DNA of 64,000 bases from Nocardia cyriacigeorgica (GTDB taxonomy: Bacteria; Actinomycetota; Actinomycetes; Mycobacteriales; Mycobacteriaceae), in the NCBI RefSeq assembly GCF_029868385.1, contig NZ_JARWNX010000020.1:1-64000 (forward strand). The letters are read 5' to 3'. Positions 28,555 through 38,304 of the stretch are shown here, in pieces. The notes under the pieces were generated by a model. The model saw only the letters and a program-made list of their open reading frames with translations, did not search any database and was not told the origin of the DNA. Made by a program: the position numbers and the translations under genes. The number at the start of each line of letters is the position of its first letter. Within the stretch, counting starts at the first letter, position 1.

Positions 28555-30027
28555 TCAGTTCTTCGCCGCGGCGATGCCCGCGCGGCGGCCGTAGAAGCTG
28601 CCGTCGCCGAGCGAGGCCCCGCTGACGTAGCCGCCCGCGCAGATACCGGAGGTGCAGCGGCCCGCGGCATACAGTCCCGCGATCGGCGCACCGTCCACGT
28701 GCAGTACCCGGCTGTCGAGATCGGTCCGCAGCCCACCGAGGGTGAATCCCGCGGTGCCTCCCCGCATATCGAAGCCAGCCACCGGACCGTCGATCGGCCG
28801 CACCCACTCCGGTTTCTTACCGAGCAGCGGATCGGCGTGCTCGGCGGCATGGCGGTTGTACACCTGCACCGTCGAGGTCAACGCCCCCGCGGGCAGACCC
28901 ATATCGGATTCGAGTTCGCCGACCGATTCGGCGGCCCAGGTGGGCGGCTGCCGGAAGAACGGCGTCGAGGTCTCGGTGGTCAGCGCCTGTTCGTAGGCCG
29001 CCTCACCGATGATCAGATACGCCTGATTGTCCTGCTGGATCAGGGTGGCCTGACCGATGCGGCCCGGATAGGTGTCCTCGGCGATGAAACGCTGACCGCG
29101 TCCGTTGACGAGAATGCCGCGCGCCAGCATCTGCGGATCGCCGAAGAAGGCCACCTCGGTGGCGTCCATATGGGCCAGTTCGGCGCCGAGGGCCTGCGCC
29201 ACCCGGATACCGATGCCGTCATGTTCCTCGATGGCGGCGCCGGGCCGTCCGATCAACCGCGGTGCGTACCCCGCGATCATCTGCTGCTGATAGGCGAAGC
29301 TACCGGTGGCAAGCACCACACCGCGGTCGGCGCGGATCGCGACCTGATGTCCGTATCGTTTGGCGATCACGCCGACCACCCGGTCGCCGTCGACGATCAG
29401 CCGCTGGATACGCATGTCGTATTCGACCCCGACACCGAGCTTTTCGGCCGTCTCGGCCAGTGGCTTCATGAGCATGTAGCCACCGCCCCTCTCCCCGGTG
29501 CGCTTATCGGCCATCTGCGGGACGTGGCCGCGCGGCGCGGGGTCGGCGATGGTGTTGAACGGCGCGGAGTTCTCACCGCCGGTGTACATCAGGCCCTCGT
29601 CGTGCGGTGGCTCCCAACCGGGTTCGGCCCAGAACGCCTCCCGGAACGGCACCCCACACGAGACCAGCCATTGGTAATGGTCGACGCTGCCCTCGCAGTA
29701 GTCGACGATTTTGTCCCGGTCGGCCCCCGGTCCGAGCGCGGCGAGCAGGAACTTCGCCATGTTCTCCGGGGTGTCGTCGAAGCCGAGGGCCCGCTGCAAC
29801 GGGGTGCCGCCGCCGAGATAGACGAATCCGCCCGCCAGCGCCGCCGCACCGCCCCAACCGCCGGTGCGTTCCAGGATCAGCACGCTCGCATCCGCGCGGG
29901 CGGCTTCGATGGCGGCGCAGACACCCGCGATGCCGTATCCGGCGACGACGACGTCGGCGGTGTGATCCCAGTGCGTCACCTCGCTCACCGGGAGCGGCCG
30001 GACCGTTGTCGGTGTGCTATCAGCCAT
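28555..30027 (-). CDS. FAD-binding dehydrogenase, KstD/fumarate reductase-like
   Basis: 490 aa from ATG 30027 (GAGGAG upstream; a TTG at 30045 is possible). Rossmann FAD motif GYGIAG (30-35) and the FAD_binding_2 layout shared by 3-ketosteroid-delta1-dehydrogenases and fumarate reductases: GGWGGAAALAGG, GGYMLMKPL, LATGSF, and the C-terminal AGRCTSGICAGGYVSGASLGDGSFYGRRAG. It probably introduces a double bond in a cyclic ketone such as a steroid ring A. Sits between the CMD-protein gene and tetR on the same strand. Confidence 0.82.
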   Translation of the reverse strand: MADSTPTTVRPLPVSEVTHWDHTADVVVAGYGIAGVCAAIEAARADASVLILERTGGWGGAAALAGGFVYLGGGTPLQRALGFDDTPENMAKFLLAALGPGADRDKIVDYCEGSVDHYQWLVSCGVPFREAFWAEPGWEPPHDEGLMYTGGENSAPFNTIADPAPRGHVPQMADKRTGERGGGYMLMKPLAETAEKLGVGVEYDMRIQRLIVDGDRVVGVIAKRYGHQVAIRADRGVVLATGSFAYQQQMIAGYAPRLIGRPGAAIEEHDGIGIRVAQALGAELAHMDATEVAFFGDPQMLARGILVNGRGQRFIAEDTYPGRIGQATLIQQDNQAYLIIGEAAYEQALTTETSTPFFRQPPTWAAESVGELESDMGLPAGALTSTVQVYNRHAAEHADPLLGKKPEWVRPIDGPVAGFDMRGGTAGFTLGGLRTDLDSRVLHVDGAPIAGLYAAGRCTSGICAGGYVSGASLGDGSFYGRRAGIAAAKN

Positions 30028-30157
30028 GGTGTGTACTCCTCGCAAACATCGTGTGACGCGCGGGACAGCGCTCGCGGCCAGCGGTTGCCGTCGGTAGCCG
30101 GTGGAACGTGCGGTGGTTGTTGCCGATTCGAGCCATGGTGTGGTCTGCGCTCGACCC

Positions 30158-30164
30158 TGTCCAG
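30158..30164 (+). promoter_or_regulatory. Weak half-site TGTCCAG upstream of flavoprotein gene
   Basis: TGTCCAG, the left half of the cluster operator, lies in the 201-bp gap before the flavoprotein gene. The second half is not conserved. This gap (30028-30228) otherwise shows nothing recognisable. Confidence 0.25.
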
Positions 30165-30228
30165 CGGTTGTCCCACTCTGCGGTAACGCCGGCGGATATC
30201 GGAGCCCGCCATACGGAGGTAGCGGGGC

Positions 30229-30657
30229 TCATTGCTGCTCGGCGTCCGAGGTCTGCGCACCCTTCTTCTCGGCGGCCTTGCGCTGCTGCCCGGCGATAGT
30301 GCTGACCGAGATGTCGAGCTTGCTGCCGTTCGGCCAGCCGATGTAATGGCACAGGAACAGGGCGATCTCGTGCAGTTGTTCTTCGGTCAGCTCACCGTTG
30401 CGTAGCGCGGCGCCGATCTGGATGGCGGCGGTGTCCATCAGGCCCTGGGCGGTGAGGGCGCCGAGCAGCACGAGTCTGCGGTCGCGGATGCTCAGGCCGG
30501 GCCGGGACCAGACGTCGGCGAACAGGTGATCGGCGGTCATCGCGAAATGATCGCCGGGGTACTCCTGGAACGGGGTGCCATACACTTCCGCCATCTTCGC
30601 CAGGCCGCGTTCGCGCACCGTGCGGTCGGCGCCATTACCGGAATTCGCCTCGCTCAT
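30229..30657 (-). CDS. Carboxymuconolactone decarboxylase-family protein
   Basis: 142 aa from ATG 30657 (AGGTG upstream). CMD/AhpD-like fold: residues 45-110 contain the family core (LSIRDRRLVLLGALTAQGL, and ELTEEQLHEIALFLCHYIGWP). There is one Cys in LCHY rather than the CxxC of AhpD peroxidases, so a decarboxylase, isomerase or hydratase-like role is more likely. Corresponds by position to Rv0771 of the M. tuberculosis cyp51 region. Co-directional with the upstream dehydrogenase, gap 43 bp. Confidence 0.8.
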   Translation of the reverse strand: MSEANSGNGADRTVRERGLAKMAEVYGTPFQEYPGDHFAMTADHLFADVWSRPGLSIRDRRLVLLGALTAQGLMDTAAIQIGAALRNGELTEEQLHEIALFLCHYIGWPNGSKLDISVSTIAGQQRKAAEKKGAQTSDAEQQ

Positions 30658-30700
30658 GCCCGCACCTCGTATCTGTTCCGCGCGTGGATCGATCGCTCGC

Positions 30701-31603
30701 TCATGGTTTCTCGCTCTCTGTGCTGCTCGTAGCGGATTCCGAAGGCGCAACACCGAGGCCCGGCCCCAGATGTTCACGCGCCAATTCGGCCAGCGGTAGA
30801 TCGACGCCGAGCCGTTTACCCAGCTCCACCGCCAGTGCCAGATCCTTGTCGCCGAGATCGCGCACATGCCGCATGATCGGCAGCCAGAAATCGCCGTCGT
30901 CGATGGGACCGGTGCGCTCGCGCAGCATGATCGCACCGGGTCCGCCGGTCACGGCGTCGGAATGGCGGACCACCTTGCCGAGGGTGGTGATATCGAGCCC
31001 GGCGGCCTCGGCCAGCCGCTGCGCCTCGGTGGTCGCGGTGAACGCGACGAAATGCAGCAGGTTGCGGGCCAGTTTCATCCGGGTGCCCGCACCGACCGGG
31101 CCCGCGTGCACGATGAGATCGGCGAAGCAGCCGAATGGTTCGCGGACCCGCGCGAATGCCGTATCGCTGCCGCCGACCATCACCGCCAGCGCTCCACGCC
31201 CGGCGCCCGGCGCGCCACCGCTGACGGGCGCGTCCACCAGTTCCACCCCGTGTTCGGCGCAGCGTGCGGCCAGCTCCACCGCCGTCGCATCACTGATCGT
31301 CGAATGGACGGCGATGATCAGGCCGGGCGCCGCCGTTTCCAGTAGGCCGCCCGGACCGGCCACCACCTGACGGACCTGCGCGTCGTCCACCACGGTCACC
31401 GAGACCACCGCGCATTTCCCGGCCAGTTCGGCGGCCGACATCGCCGATTCCGCGCCCGCGTCGACGAACGGCACGACCGCTTCGGCACGGGTATCGCACA
31501 CCGTGAGCCCACCCGGCCATTCGAGCAACCGCTGCGCCATCGGCGCGCCCATACTGCCCAGTCCGATGAAGCCGATCCGAGAACCGGCGGCCGCTGTGCT
31601 CAC
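30701..31603 (-). CDS. 3-hydroxyisobutyrate dehydrogenase-like enzyme
   Basis: 300 aa, GTG start overlapping the SDR stop (GTGA). NAD(P) motif GFIGLGSMGAPMA (10-22), substrate motif VDAPVSGGAPGA (about 117-128), and the catalytic Lys in GTRMKLARN (about 172). Beta-hydroxyacid dehydrogenases oxidise 3-hydroxy acids. In this cluster it may process a hydroxymethyl or carboxyl-bearing sterol or acyl intermediate. Corresponds by order to Rv0770. Confidence 0.85.
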   Translation of the reverse strand: MSTAAAGSRIGFIGLGSMGAPMAQRLLEWPGGLTVCDTRAEAVVPFVDAGAESAMSAAELAGKCAVVSVTVVDDAQVRQVVAGPGGLLETAAPGLIIAVHSTISDATAVELAARCAEHGVELVDAPVSGGAPGAGRGALAVMVGGSDTAFARVREPFGCFADLIVHAGPVGAGTRMKLARNLLHFVAFTATTEAQRLAEAAGLDITTLGKVVRHSDAVTGGPGAIMLRERTGPIDDGDFWLPIMRHVRDLGDKDLALAVELGKRLGVDLPLAELAREHLGPGLGVAPSESATSSTESEKP

Positions 31604-32352
31604 GACCGGAACACCTGCCCGCCATCGATATTGAAGATCTGCCCGGTCACCCAGCTCGCCTCGTCCGACAGCAGATACAGGCAGGCGCCGATCAGATCCT
31701 CCGGTGTGCCCATCCGCTTGAGCGGCAGCCGTTTGATCATGTCTTCCACGATGACGCCCGGCGTCACGGTCTTGGTGGCCTCGGTATCGATCGGGCCCGG
31801 TGCGATGGCATTGATCCTGATCTTGGAACCGCCCAGCTCGAACGCCAGCTGCTGGGTCAAACCATTGACGCCGACCTTGGCCAGACCATAGAAACCCGAG
31901 TACACCCAGGCGGCGGTGGAGGATTGGTTGACGATCGACCCGCCGCCGCGCGCGGCCATATGCTGCCAGACCGCCCGCGTCATGATCAGCGCCCCATTGA
32001 GATTGACGTTCATGAACCGCTGGTAGTAATCCCACGGCACGGTGAGCAGCAGATCCAGTTTCATATCGCCGTAGATGGCGGCATTGTTGACCAGATGGTC
32101 GATGCCGCCGAACTCCGCGACGGTGAATTCGGCCAGTGCCGTGGCGGATTCGGGATCGGCGACATCGACCTCGGCGAAGACCGCCGAGCCGCCGTCGGCG
32201 ACGATCTTCTCCGCGACGGCGGTGCCGAGTTCGGTATTACGGTCGGCGACCACGACATTCGCGCCTTCGGCGGCCAGCGCGGTGGCGTAGGCGGCGCCGA
32301 TACCGCGTGCGGCGCCGGTGACGATGGCCGACTTTCCGGTGAAACGGACCAT
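31600..32352 (-). CDS. Short-chain dehydrogenase/reductase
   Basis: 250 aa from ATG 32352, AGGAG nine bases upstream. Classical SDR: TGAARGIG (about 11-18), NNAA, Ser in NQSSTAA and YGLAK catalytic pair (about 155-159), and C-terminal TGQIFNIDGGQV. NAD(P)-dependent alcohol/ketone oxidoreductase. The third gene of the aldA operon, matching Rv0769 by order. Probable substrate: a steroid hydroxyl or the alcohol formed by the P450s (inference). Confidence 0.87.
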   Translation of the reverse strand: MVRFTGKSAIVTGAARGIGAAYATALAAEGANVVVADRNTELGTAVAEKIVADGGSAVFAEVDVADPESATALAEFTVAEFGGIDHLVNNAAIYGDMKLDLLLTVPWDYYQRFMNVNLNGALIMTRAVWQHMAARGGGSIVNQSSTAAWVYSGFYGLAKVGVNGLTQQLAFELGGSKIRINAIAPGPIDTEATKTVTPGVIVEDMIKRLPLKRMGTPEDLIGACLYLLSDEASWVTGQIFNIDGGQVFRS

Positions 32353-32381
32353 GATGGGAACTCCTGGGGGATTGGTGGCGA

Positions 32382-33860
32382 TCAGCTGGGGTGGGCGGTG
32401 GCGACGAGCTTGGTCTCCAGGTACTCCTCGAATCCGGCGACACCCATTTCCCGGCCGATACCGGACTGCTTGTATCCGCCGAACGGCGCATCGGCCGCGT
32501 ACCAGAGGCCGCCGTTGACGCTCAACGTCCCGGTGCGCACCCCGTCGGTGACGCGCCGGATCCGGTCGGGATCGGTGCCCCATACCGCGCCGGACAGGCC
32601 GTAGGGGGAGTCGTTGGCGAGGCGGATGGCGTCGTCGTCGCCGTCGTGCGCGATCACCACGAGCACCGGGCCGAAGATCTCCTCGGTGGCGACCGTGGCA
32701 TCGGGTGCCACATCGGCGATGAGCGTCGGTTCGATGAAATAGCCGCGCTCACGTCCGGCGGGGCGTTCGCCGCCGACCACGATGCGGCCGCCCTCGTCGC
32801 GGGCGATGGCGAGATAGCGTTCGACCCGATCACGTTGTCGGGCCGAGATGAGCGGACCGCAGACGGTGCCGGCGGCGGTCGGATCGCCGGGGACGATACC
32901 GCCCATCGTCGCCGCCGCGACCTGGACGGCCTGGTCGTAGGCGGCGCGCGGTACCAGCAGCCGGGTCGTCAGCGCGCAGCCCTGGCCCGCGTGCACACAG
33001 ACCGAGAACGCCGCCATGCCGACGGCCGCGCCGATATCGGCGTCATCGAGCACGATGAACGCCGATTTACCGCCGAGTTCGAGGAAGGTCTTCTTGATGG
33101 TGGCCGCGGCCGCCGTCATCACCGCACGGCCGGTGGCGGTGGAGCCGGTGAAGCTGATCATGTCCACGCGGGGATCGGTGCTCAGCTGTGCGCCGAGGCG
33201 GTGATCGTCGGAGGTCACGATGTTGACCACACCGGCGGGGATATCGGTGTGTTCGGCGATGATCCGGCCGACCGCCGCCGCGCACCAGGGGGTGTCGGGC
33301 GCGGGTTTGAGCACGACAGTATTTCCGGCCGCCAGTGCCGGGCCGAGCTTGGCGAAGTTGATCTGATGCGGGAAATTCCACGGCGTGATCGCGCCGACCA
33401 CGCCGGTGGCCTCGCGTCGCAGCACCCGATGGCTGCTCACACCCATCGGCGCGGCCACACCGAGATCGGTGTCCCAGCTGTAGGTCTCGGCCAGTTTCGC
33501 CGCGAAATCCAGATCCGCGATCGGGCCTTCCAATTGGGGGCCGCGGGTGAACATGATCGGCGCGCCCGCCTCCGCGACGGTGATCTCGCGCAGCTGCTCC
33601 ACCTGGTCCTGCAATGCGGTGCGCAGCTGGGTGAGGCAGTGCGCGCGGAAGGCGTGATCACGCGACCAGTCGGTGTCGTCGAAGGCGCGCCGGGCCGCGG
33701 CGATGGCAGCGTCCATATCGTCGGCGTCGGCGTTCGCGGCGGGTCCGAGCACCTCTTCGGTCGCCGGGTTCACCGTGTCGAAGTGGCCTGCGCCGCCCGT
33801 ATCGACCAGCGTGCCGCCGATCAGCGCGGGCGCGCCGTCCGCGGACAGCAGACTGTTCAT
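32382..33860 (-). CDS. aldA: Aldehyde dehydrogenase
   Basis: 492 aa. NAD(P)-dependent aldehyde dehydrogenase with a complete active site: PWNFP, LKPAPDTPW, FTGSTATGR, general base Glu in FLELGGKSA (about 260), and nucleophilic Cys in HAGQGCALTTR (about 294). First gene of the operon reading toward tetR. ATG has GGAG eight bases upstream, and a perfect cluster operator is 16 bp upstream of the start. Matches Rv0768 (AldA) by order. Likely oxidises P450-generated aldehydes to acids. Confidence 0.9.
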   Translation of the reverse strand: MNSLLSADGAPALIGGTLVDTGGAGHFDTVNPATEEVLGPAANADADDMDAAIAAARRAFDDTDWSRDHAFRAHCLTQLRTALQDQVEQLREITVAEAGAPIMFTRGPQLEGPIADLDFAAKLAETYSWDTDLGVAAPMGVSSHRVLRREATGVVGAITPWNFPHQINFAKLGPALAAGNTVVLKPAPDTPWCAAAVGRIIAEHTDIPAGVVNIVTSDDHRLGAQLSTDPRVDMISFTGSTATGRAVMTAAAATIKKTFLELGGKSAFIVLDDADIGAAVGMAAFSVCVHAGQGCALTTRLLVPRAAYDQAVQVAAATMGGIVPGDPTAAGTVCGPLISARQRDRVERYLAIARDEGGRIVVGGERPAGRERGYFIEPTLIADVAPDATVATEEIFGPVLVVIAHDGDDDAIRLANDSPYGLSGAVWGTDPDRIRRVTDGVRTGTLSVNGGLWYAADAPFGGYKQSGIGREMGVAGFEEYLETKLVATAHPS

Positions 33861-33875
33861 AGCTGACTCCGTAAG

Positions 33876-33885
33876 TGTCTGGACA
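33876..33885 (-). promoter_or_regulatory. Cluster operator upstream of aldA
   Basis: TGTCTGGACA, i.e. TGTCCAGACA on the minus strand, a 10/10 match to the consensus, followed there by CTTAC rather than RTGTCC. Centred about 20 bp before the aldA start, so binding would overlap the -10 or transcription start. Confidence 0.6.
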
Positions 33886-33922
33886 GGTGTACGGAATATA
33901 GTCCGGGCTCTTTTGATTAGGC

Positions 33923-33936
33923 AATAACTTGTTCTA
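33923..33936. promoter_or_regulatory. KstR-like box
   Basis: AATAACTTGTTCTA. The KstR consensus is TNNAACNNGTTNNA; this matches all positions but the first. KstR represses cholesterol-catabolism genes in mycolata, so this is a plausible second input to the aldA/cyp123 promoters. Confidence 0.4.
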
Positions 33937-34069
33937 GGTCGACCGGTGATGGTGCGGGTGTCCGCAGGGGCGGCTATGTCGGGGCGGCGATGTGGAAAGT
34001 TCGCGTCGAAGTGGCAACTGTGCTGGATAAACAGCGGAAATCATTGTCGGCGCGCGCGCTCGCTGGTAC

Positions 34070-34098
34070 CGTCCAGACACATGTCCAGCTATGTGTCT
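34070..34098 (+). promoter_or_regulatory. Compound cluster operator upstream of cyp123
   Basis: CGTCCAGACA (34070-34079, 9/10) extends into TCCAGACACATGTCC (34072-34086). A perfect 8-bp inverted repeat AGACACAT (34075-34082) and ATGTGTCT (34091-34098) lies on top of it. This is about 65 bp upstream of the P450 start. Confidence 0.62.
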
Positions 34099-34160
34099 CT
34101 ACCGGGTGGTGGCGACCGGATTTCTGATAAGAACTGGTTATCGAATGCGAGGTGGGCGCG

Positions 34161-35366
34161 ATGACGGCCGCATCGGTGGAACCACTGATCTTCGATCCCT
34201 ATGACTACGGCTTCCACGAGGATCCCTATCCGGTCTATCAGCGGCTGCGCACCGAGGCGCCGCTGTACTACAACCCCGATCTGGATTTCTGGGCATTGTC
34301 CCGGCACGCCGACGTCTTCGCGGGCTTCCGCGACGCCACCCGCCTGTCCAGCGCCAACGGCGTATCCCTCGATCCCGCCGCCTGGGGGCCGCACGCCCAT
34401 CATGTGATGTCGTTCCTGGCCATGGACGATCCACGGCATATGCGGATGCGCAGGCTGGTGTTCAAAGGGTTCACACCGAAACGGGTCGCCGAGATGACCG
34501 ACCGTATCCGCGAACTCACCCTCGAACACCTGGAACCGGCCTTCGCGGGCGAGAAGTTCGACTGGATCGAGGATTTCGCGGGCAAACTGCCGATGGACGT
34601 CATCTCCGAGATGCTCGGCGTGCCGGCCCCCGATCGCGCCGAGATCCGCAGGCTCGCCGATCTGGTGGTACACCGCGAGGACGGCGTGCTGGATGTGCCG
34701 ATGGGCGCGGTGGAAGCCTCGATCACGCTCATCGGCTACTACACCGAGATGGTCGCGCAGCGGCGCAGACAGCCCGTCGACGATCTCACCTCCGCCCTGC
34801 TCGACGCCGAGATCGACGGCGATCGGCTGACCGATCAGGAGATCATCGGCTTCATGTTCCTGATGGTCGTGGCCGGGAACGAGACCACCACCAAACTGCT
34901 CGGCAACGCGCTGTACTGGGGCGCGCACAATCCGGGGGAGTACGCCAAGGTCGCCGCCGATCCGGCGCTGGTCACCGATTGGGTCGAGGAGACGCTGCGC
35001 TACGACACCTCCAGCCAGATCGTCGCGCGCACCGCGACCGTCGACATCCCGCAGCACGGCGACGTGATCCCGGCCGGTGCGAAGGTGCTGCTGGTGATCG
35101 GTTCGGCCAACCGCGATTCCGCGGTCTTCGACGACGGCGACCGCTACCGCATCGACCGCACCGACAAGGGTTCGCTGGTGAGTTTCGGTGCGGGCGTGCA
35201 CTTCTGCCTCGGCGCACACCTGGCGCGGCTGGAGGCCTGTGTCGCACTGGAGGAGTTCGCTGCGCGGACCAGCGCCTACGAGGTGCACGCCGCCGGTGTG
35301 GAGCGGGTGCATTCGACGAATGTGCGCGGGTTCGCCCGCTTGCCGATCTCGGTGCGGGCCCGATGA
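34161..35366 (+). CDS. cyp123: Cytochrome P450, CYP123-like
   Basis: 401 aa from ATG 34161 (AGGTGGG upstream; GTG 34152 also in frame). The N-terminus (LIFDPYDYGFHEDPYPVYQRLR) and internal motifs resemble M. tuberculosis CYP123 throughout. I-helix VVAGNETTTK (about 236-245), ExxR in EETLRYD, and heme loop FGAGVHFCLGAH with Cys about 349. Soluble bacterial class I P450, needing ferredoxin and a reductase; the ferredoxin is two genes downstream. Substrate unknown. Same neighbourhood as Rv0766c. Confidence 0.88.
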   Translation: MTAASVEPLIFDPYDYGFHEDPYPVYQRLRTEAPLYYNPDLDFWALSRHADVFAGFRDATRLSSANGVSLDPAAWGPHAHHVMSFLAMDDPRHMRMRRLVFKGFTPKRVAEMTDRIRELTLEHLEPAFAGEKFDWIEDFAGKLPMDVISEMLGVPAPDRAEIRRLADLVVHREDGVLDVPMGAVEASITLIGYYTEMVAQRRRQPVDDLTSALLDAEIDGDRLTDQEIIGFMFLMVVAGNETTTKLLGNALYWGAHNPGEYAKVAADPALVTDWVEETLRYDTSSQIVARTATVDIPQHGDVIPAGAKVLLVIGSANRDSAVFDDGDRYRIDRTDKGSLVSFGAGVHFCLGAHLARLEACVALEEFAARTSAYEVHAAGVERVHSTNVRGFARLPISVRAR

Positions 35367-35424
35367 GGCGGCACTGTCCGGCATCGGCCCGATGTGATCA
35401 GCCCATGAGACAGGAGGTGCGCTG

Positions 35425-36475
<1,051 letters not shown>

Positions 36476-36476
<1 letters not shown>

Positions 36477-37027
36477 TGGCAGATTTCGACCGCGCGGAAC
36501 TCGACGAGATGGTGCGCCGCTGGGTGCAGGCGAACCGGGACTGCGAGGCCGAGGGCGATTGGGCGCCGCTGGCCGAGATGTACACCGAGGACGCCACCTA
36601 CGGCTGGAACTACGGCCCCACCCAGGAATTCATGGCGGTGGGCCGCGAGGAGATCCGGGATCTGGCGCTGGTGCAGGAAATGCAGGGGTTGGAGGGGTGG
36701 ACCTATCCGTATCAGGAATTCGTCATCGACGAACGCTCCGGCACGGTCATCGGACTGTGGAAACAGCTCGCCGAGGCCACGAGGGCCGATGGGCGGCACT
36801 ACAGCCCGGAAGGCATCGGCGGCAGCTGGTTTCGCTACGGTGGCGATTTCCGATGGTCGTGGCAGCGTGACTTCTTCGATTTCGGCAATGTGTCGAACCT
36901 GTTCGTGGAGATGATCCAGCAGAACGCGCTGACCGAAGGCATGCAGAAACGCATTCAGCGTTCGGTCTCGGGTCAGCCGCTGCCCGGCTGGTACCGGGTC
37001 GGCGAATCCCCCGTCCCACTGTGGTGA
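36476..37027 (+). CDS. NTF2-like/SnoaL-like protein
   Basis: 183 aa, ATG overlapping the ferredoxin stop (TGATG). The cone-shaped NTF2 fold is suggested by the pattern MVRRWVQANRDCEAEGDWAPLAEMYTEDATYGWNYG at the start (helix, then acidic turn and strand). Such proteins include ketosteroid isomerases, dehydratases and SnoaL cyclases. No characteristic Tyr-Asp isomerase pair can be named with confidence. Within this operon it may isomerise or hydrate a steroid intermediate; a binding role is equally possible. Confidence 0.62.
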
Positions 37028-37031
37028 TTCG

Positions 37032-38282
37032 ATGTCGGAATCAGTGAGCAATTACGCCGGGCTGTCCAGGAACGAGCTGGCGATACTGCTGCCAGAGCTG
37101 TTGCTGTGCGGGCATCTGATCGACCGCTCCGGTATGGCCCACACCATCGGCGCTTTCGGCCGCGAGGGCATGACCGAAGTGGCGATCACCGAATGGCAGC
37201 TTGCCAGCCCCGTCTACACCCGCCGGATGCAGCGTGCTCTCGGTTTCACCGGCGACGATGTGGAGACCATCTTCAAGGGTTTGCAGTTCGATATCGGCGC
37301 ACCACCGCAATTCATGGATTTCCGATACCGCCTGCACGATGCGCGCCATGGTGAATTCTGGCTGGATCATTGCGGTGCGCTCGCCGATGTGGAGCCGCTC
37401 GGCCGCGATTTCGTGGTCGCCATGTGCCACGACATCGAAGATCCCACCTTCGATGCCACCGCCCTCGCCACCAATCCGCACGCACAGGTCCGGCCGGTGC
37501 ATCGTCCGCCCCGCGAGCCCGCCGATCGGACACCGGTGTGCGCGTGGACGGTCACCATCGATGCGGCCAATACGCCGCCACCCATTCCCGACGGTGCGGA
37601 GCTGGTGGCGCGATCGGCGGCCGCACGTATCGAATTGACCACGATCGCTTCCGGCGAGGACGGCCGCGGCGACTATTCGGGCCCGCTGCTCAGCGATATC
37701 CGATTCGCCGATTTCTCCCGTTCGGCGCTGAACCGCCTGGCCGACGAAGTGTGTCTGCAACATCATCTGCTCACCCTCGCCTTCGGGATCGCGGTGCGCA
37801 GGCGGACCGATCGGGAGTCCGCGCGCACCATCATGCGCAAACAGTTCGCGGGCATCGCCGGGCTCACTTCCGAGCGGCTGCGCAACGCGCTCGGGCTAGG
37901 CACCGATCTCGCGGCGCTGGCCGAGGTGCTGCGGCGGCATCCGGCCTTCAATCCGCTGCCGTACACCGGCATCCGGGTGGAGGCGAAAGAGACCACGGTG
38001 CGGCTGCGTTTCCCCCGCGGCAGCGACGCCGTCGACGATGGCGCGTGGCCCGCACTGATCGATCCCGAGCACACCCAGCCGCTGGATGCGATGGTGCGCG
38101 GGGTCGACCCGCGCTTCCACGTGGACGAGATCACCACCACCGACGACGAATGGACCGTGACGATCGCGCGGGCGGACGAGCCGTTCCTGGAGGCGATCGA
38201 GGTGGCGATCGCGAAGGTCAGTACCGGTGCGGGCTTCGTATTCGCCGATCGCGGCATTCCGCTGCCACTCACGGTCGTGTGA
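37032..38282 (+). CDS. Conserved-looking 416-aa protein, unknown
   Basis: 416 aa, 5 bp after the NTF2-like gene and 23 bp before the next P450, so clearly in the operon. N-terminal ~60 residues are helical (LLLCGHLIDRSGM). The middle has a Cys/His/Asp-rich stretch (FWLDHCGALADVEPLG, then MCHDIEDPTFD, about 110-140) that could bind a metal. The rest is mixed alpha/beta with an acidic C-terminus. No membrane segments or signal peptide. I do not recognise a family and give no function. Confidence 0.6.
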   Translation: MSESVSNYAGLSRNELAILLPELLLCGHLIDRSGMAHTIGAFGREGMTEVAITEWQLASPVYTRRMQRALGFTGDDVETIFKGLQFDIGAPPQFMDFRYRLHDARHGEFWLDHCGALADVEPLGRDFVVAMCHDIEDPTFDATALATNPHAQVRPVHRPPREPADRTPVCAWTVTIDAANTPPPIPDGAELVARSAAARIELTTIASGEDGRGDYSGPLLSDIRFADFSRSALNRLADEVCLQHHLLTLAFGIAVRRRTDRESARTIMRKQFAGIAGLTSERLRNALGLGTDLAALAEVLRRHPAFNPLPYTGIRVEAKETTVRLRFPRGSDAVDDGAWPALIDPEHTQPLDAMVRGVDPRFHVDEITTTDDEWTVTIARADEPFLEAIEVAIAKVSTGAGFVFADRGIPLPLTVV

Positions 38283-38304
38283 GCGATTCCAGAAAGGACA
38301 CCCG

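Larger units (their letters stand above)
33861..34160. promoter_or_regulatory. Divergent aldA/cyp123 control region
   Basis: 300 bp with no gene. It contains the operator 33876-33885 near aldA, a KstR-like box at 33923-33936 and a compound operator at 34070-34098 near cyp123. The central part (33960-34060) shows nothing recognisable. Confidence 0.6.

Noticed and set aside
32391..33866. 491-aa plus-strand ORF opposite aldA
   Set aside because: Covers the aldehyde dehydrogenase gene in reverse; no motif, and it would contradict the clear ALDH active site on the other strand.
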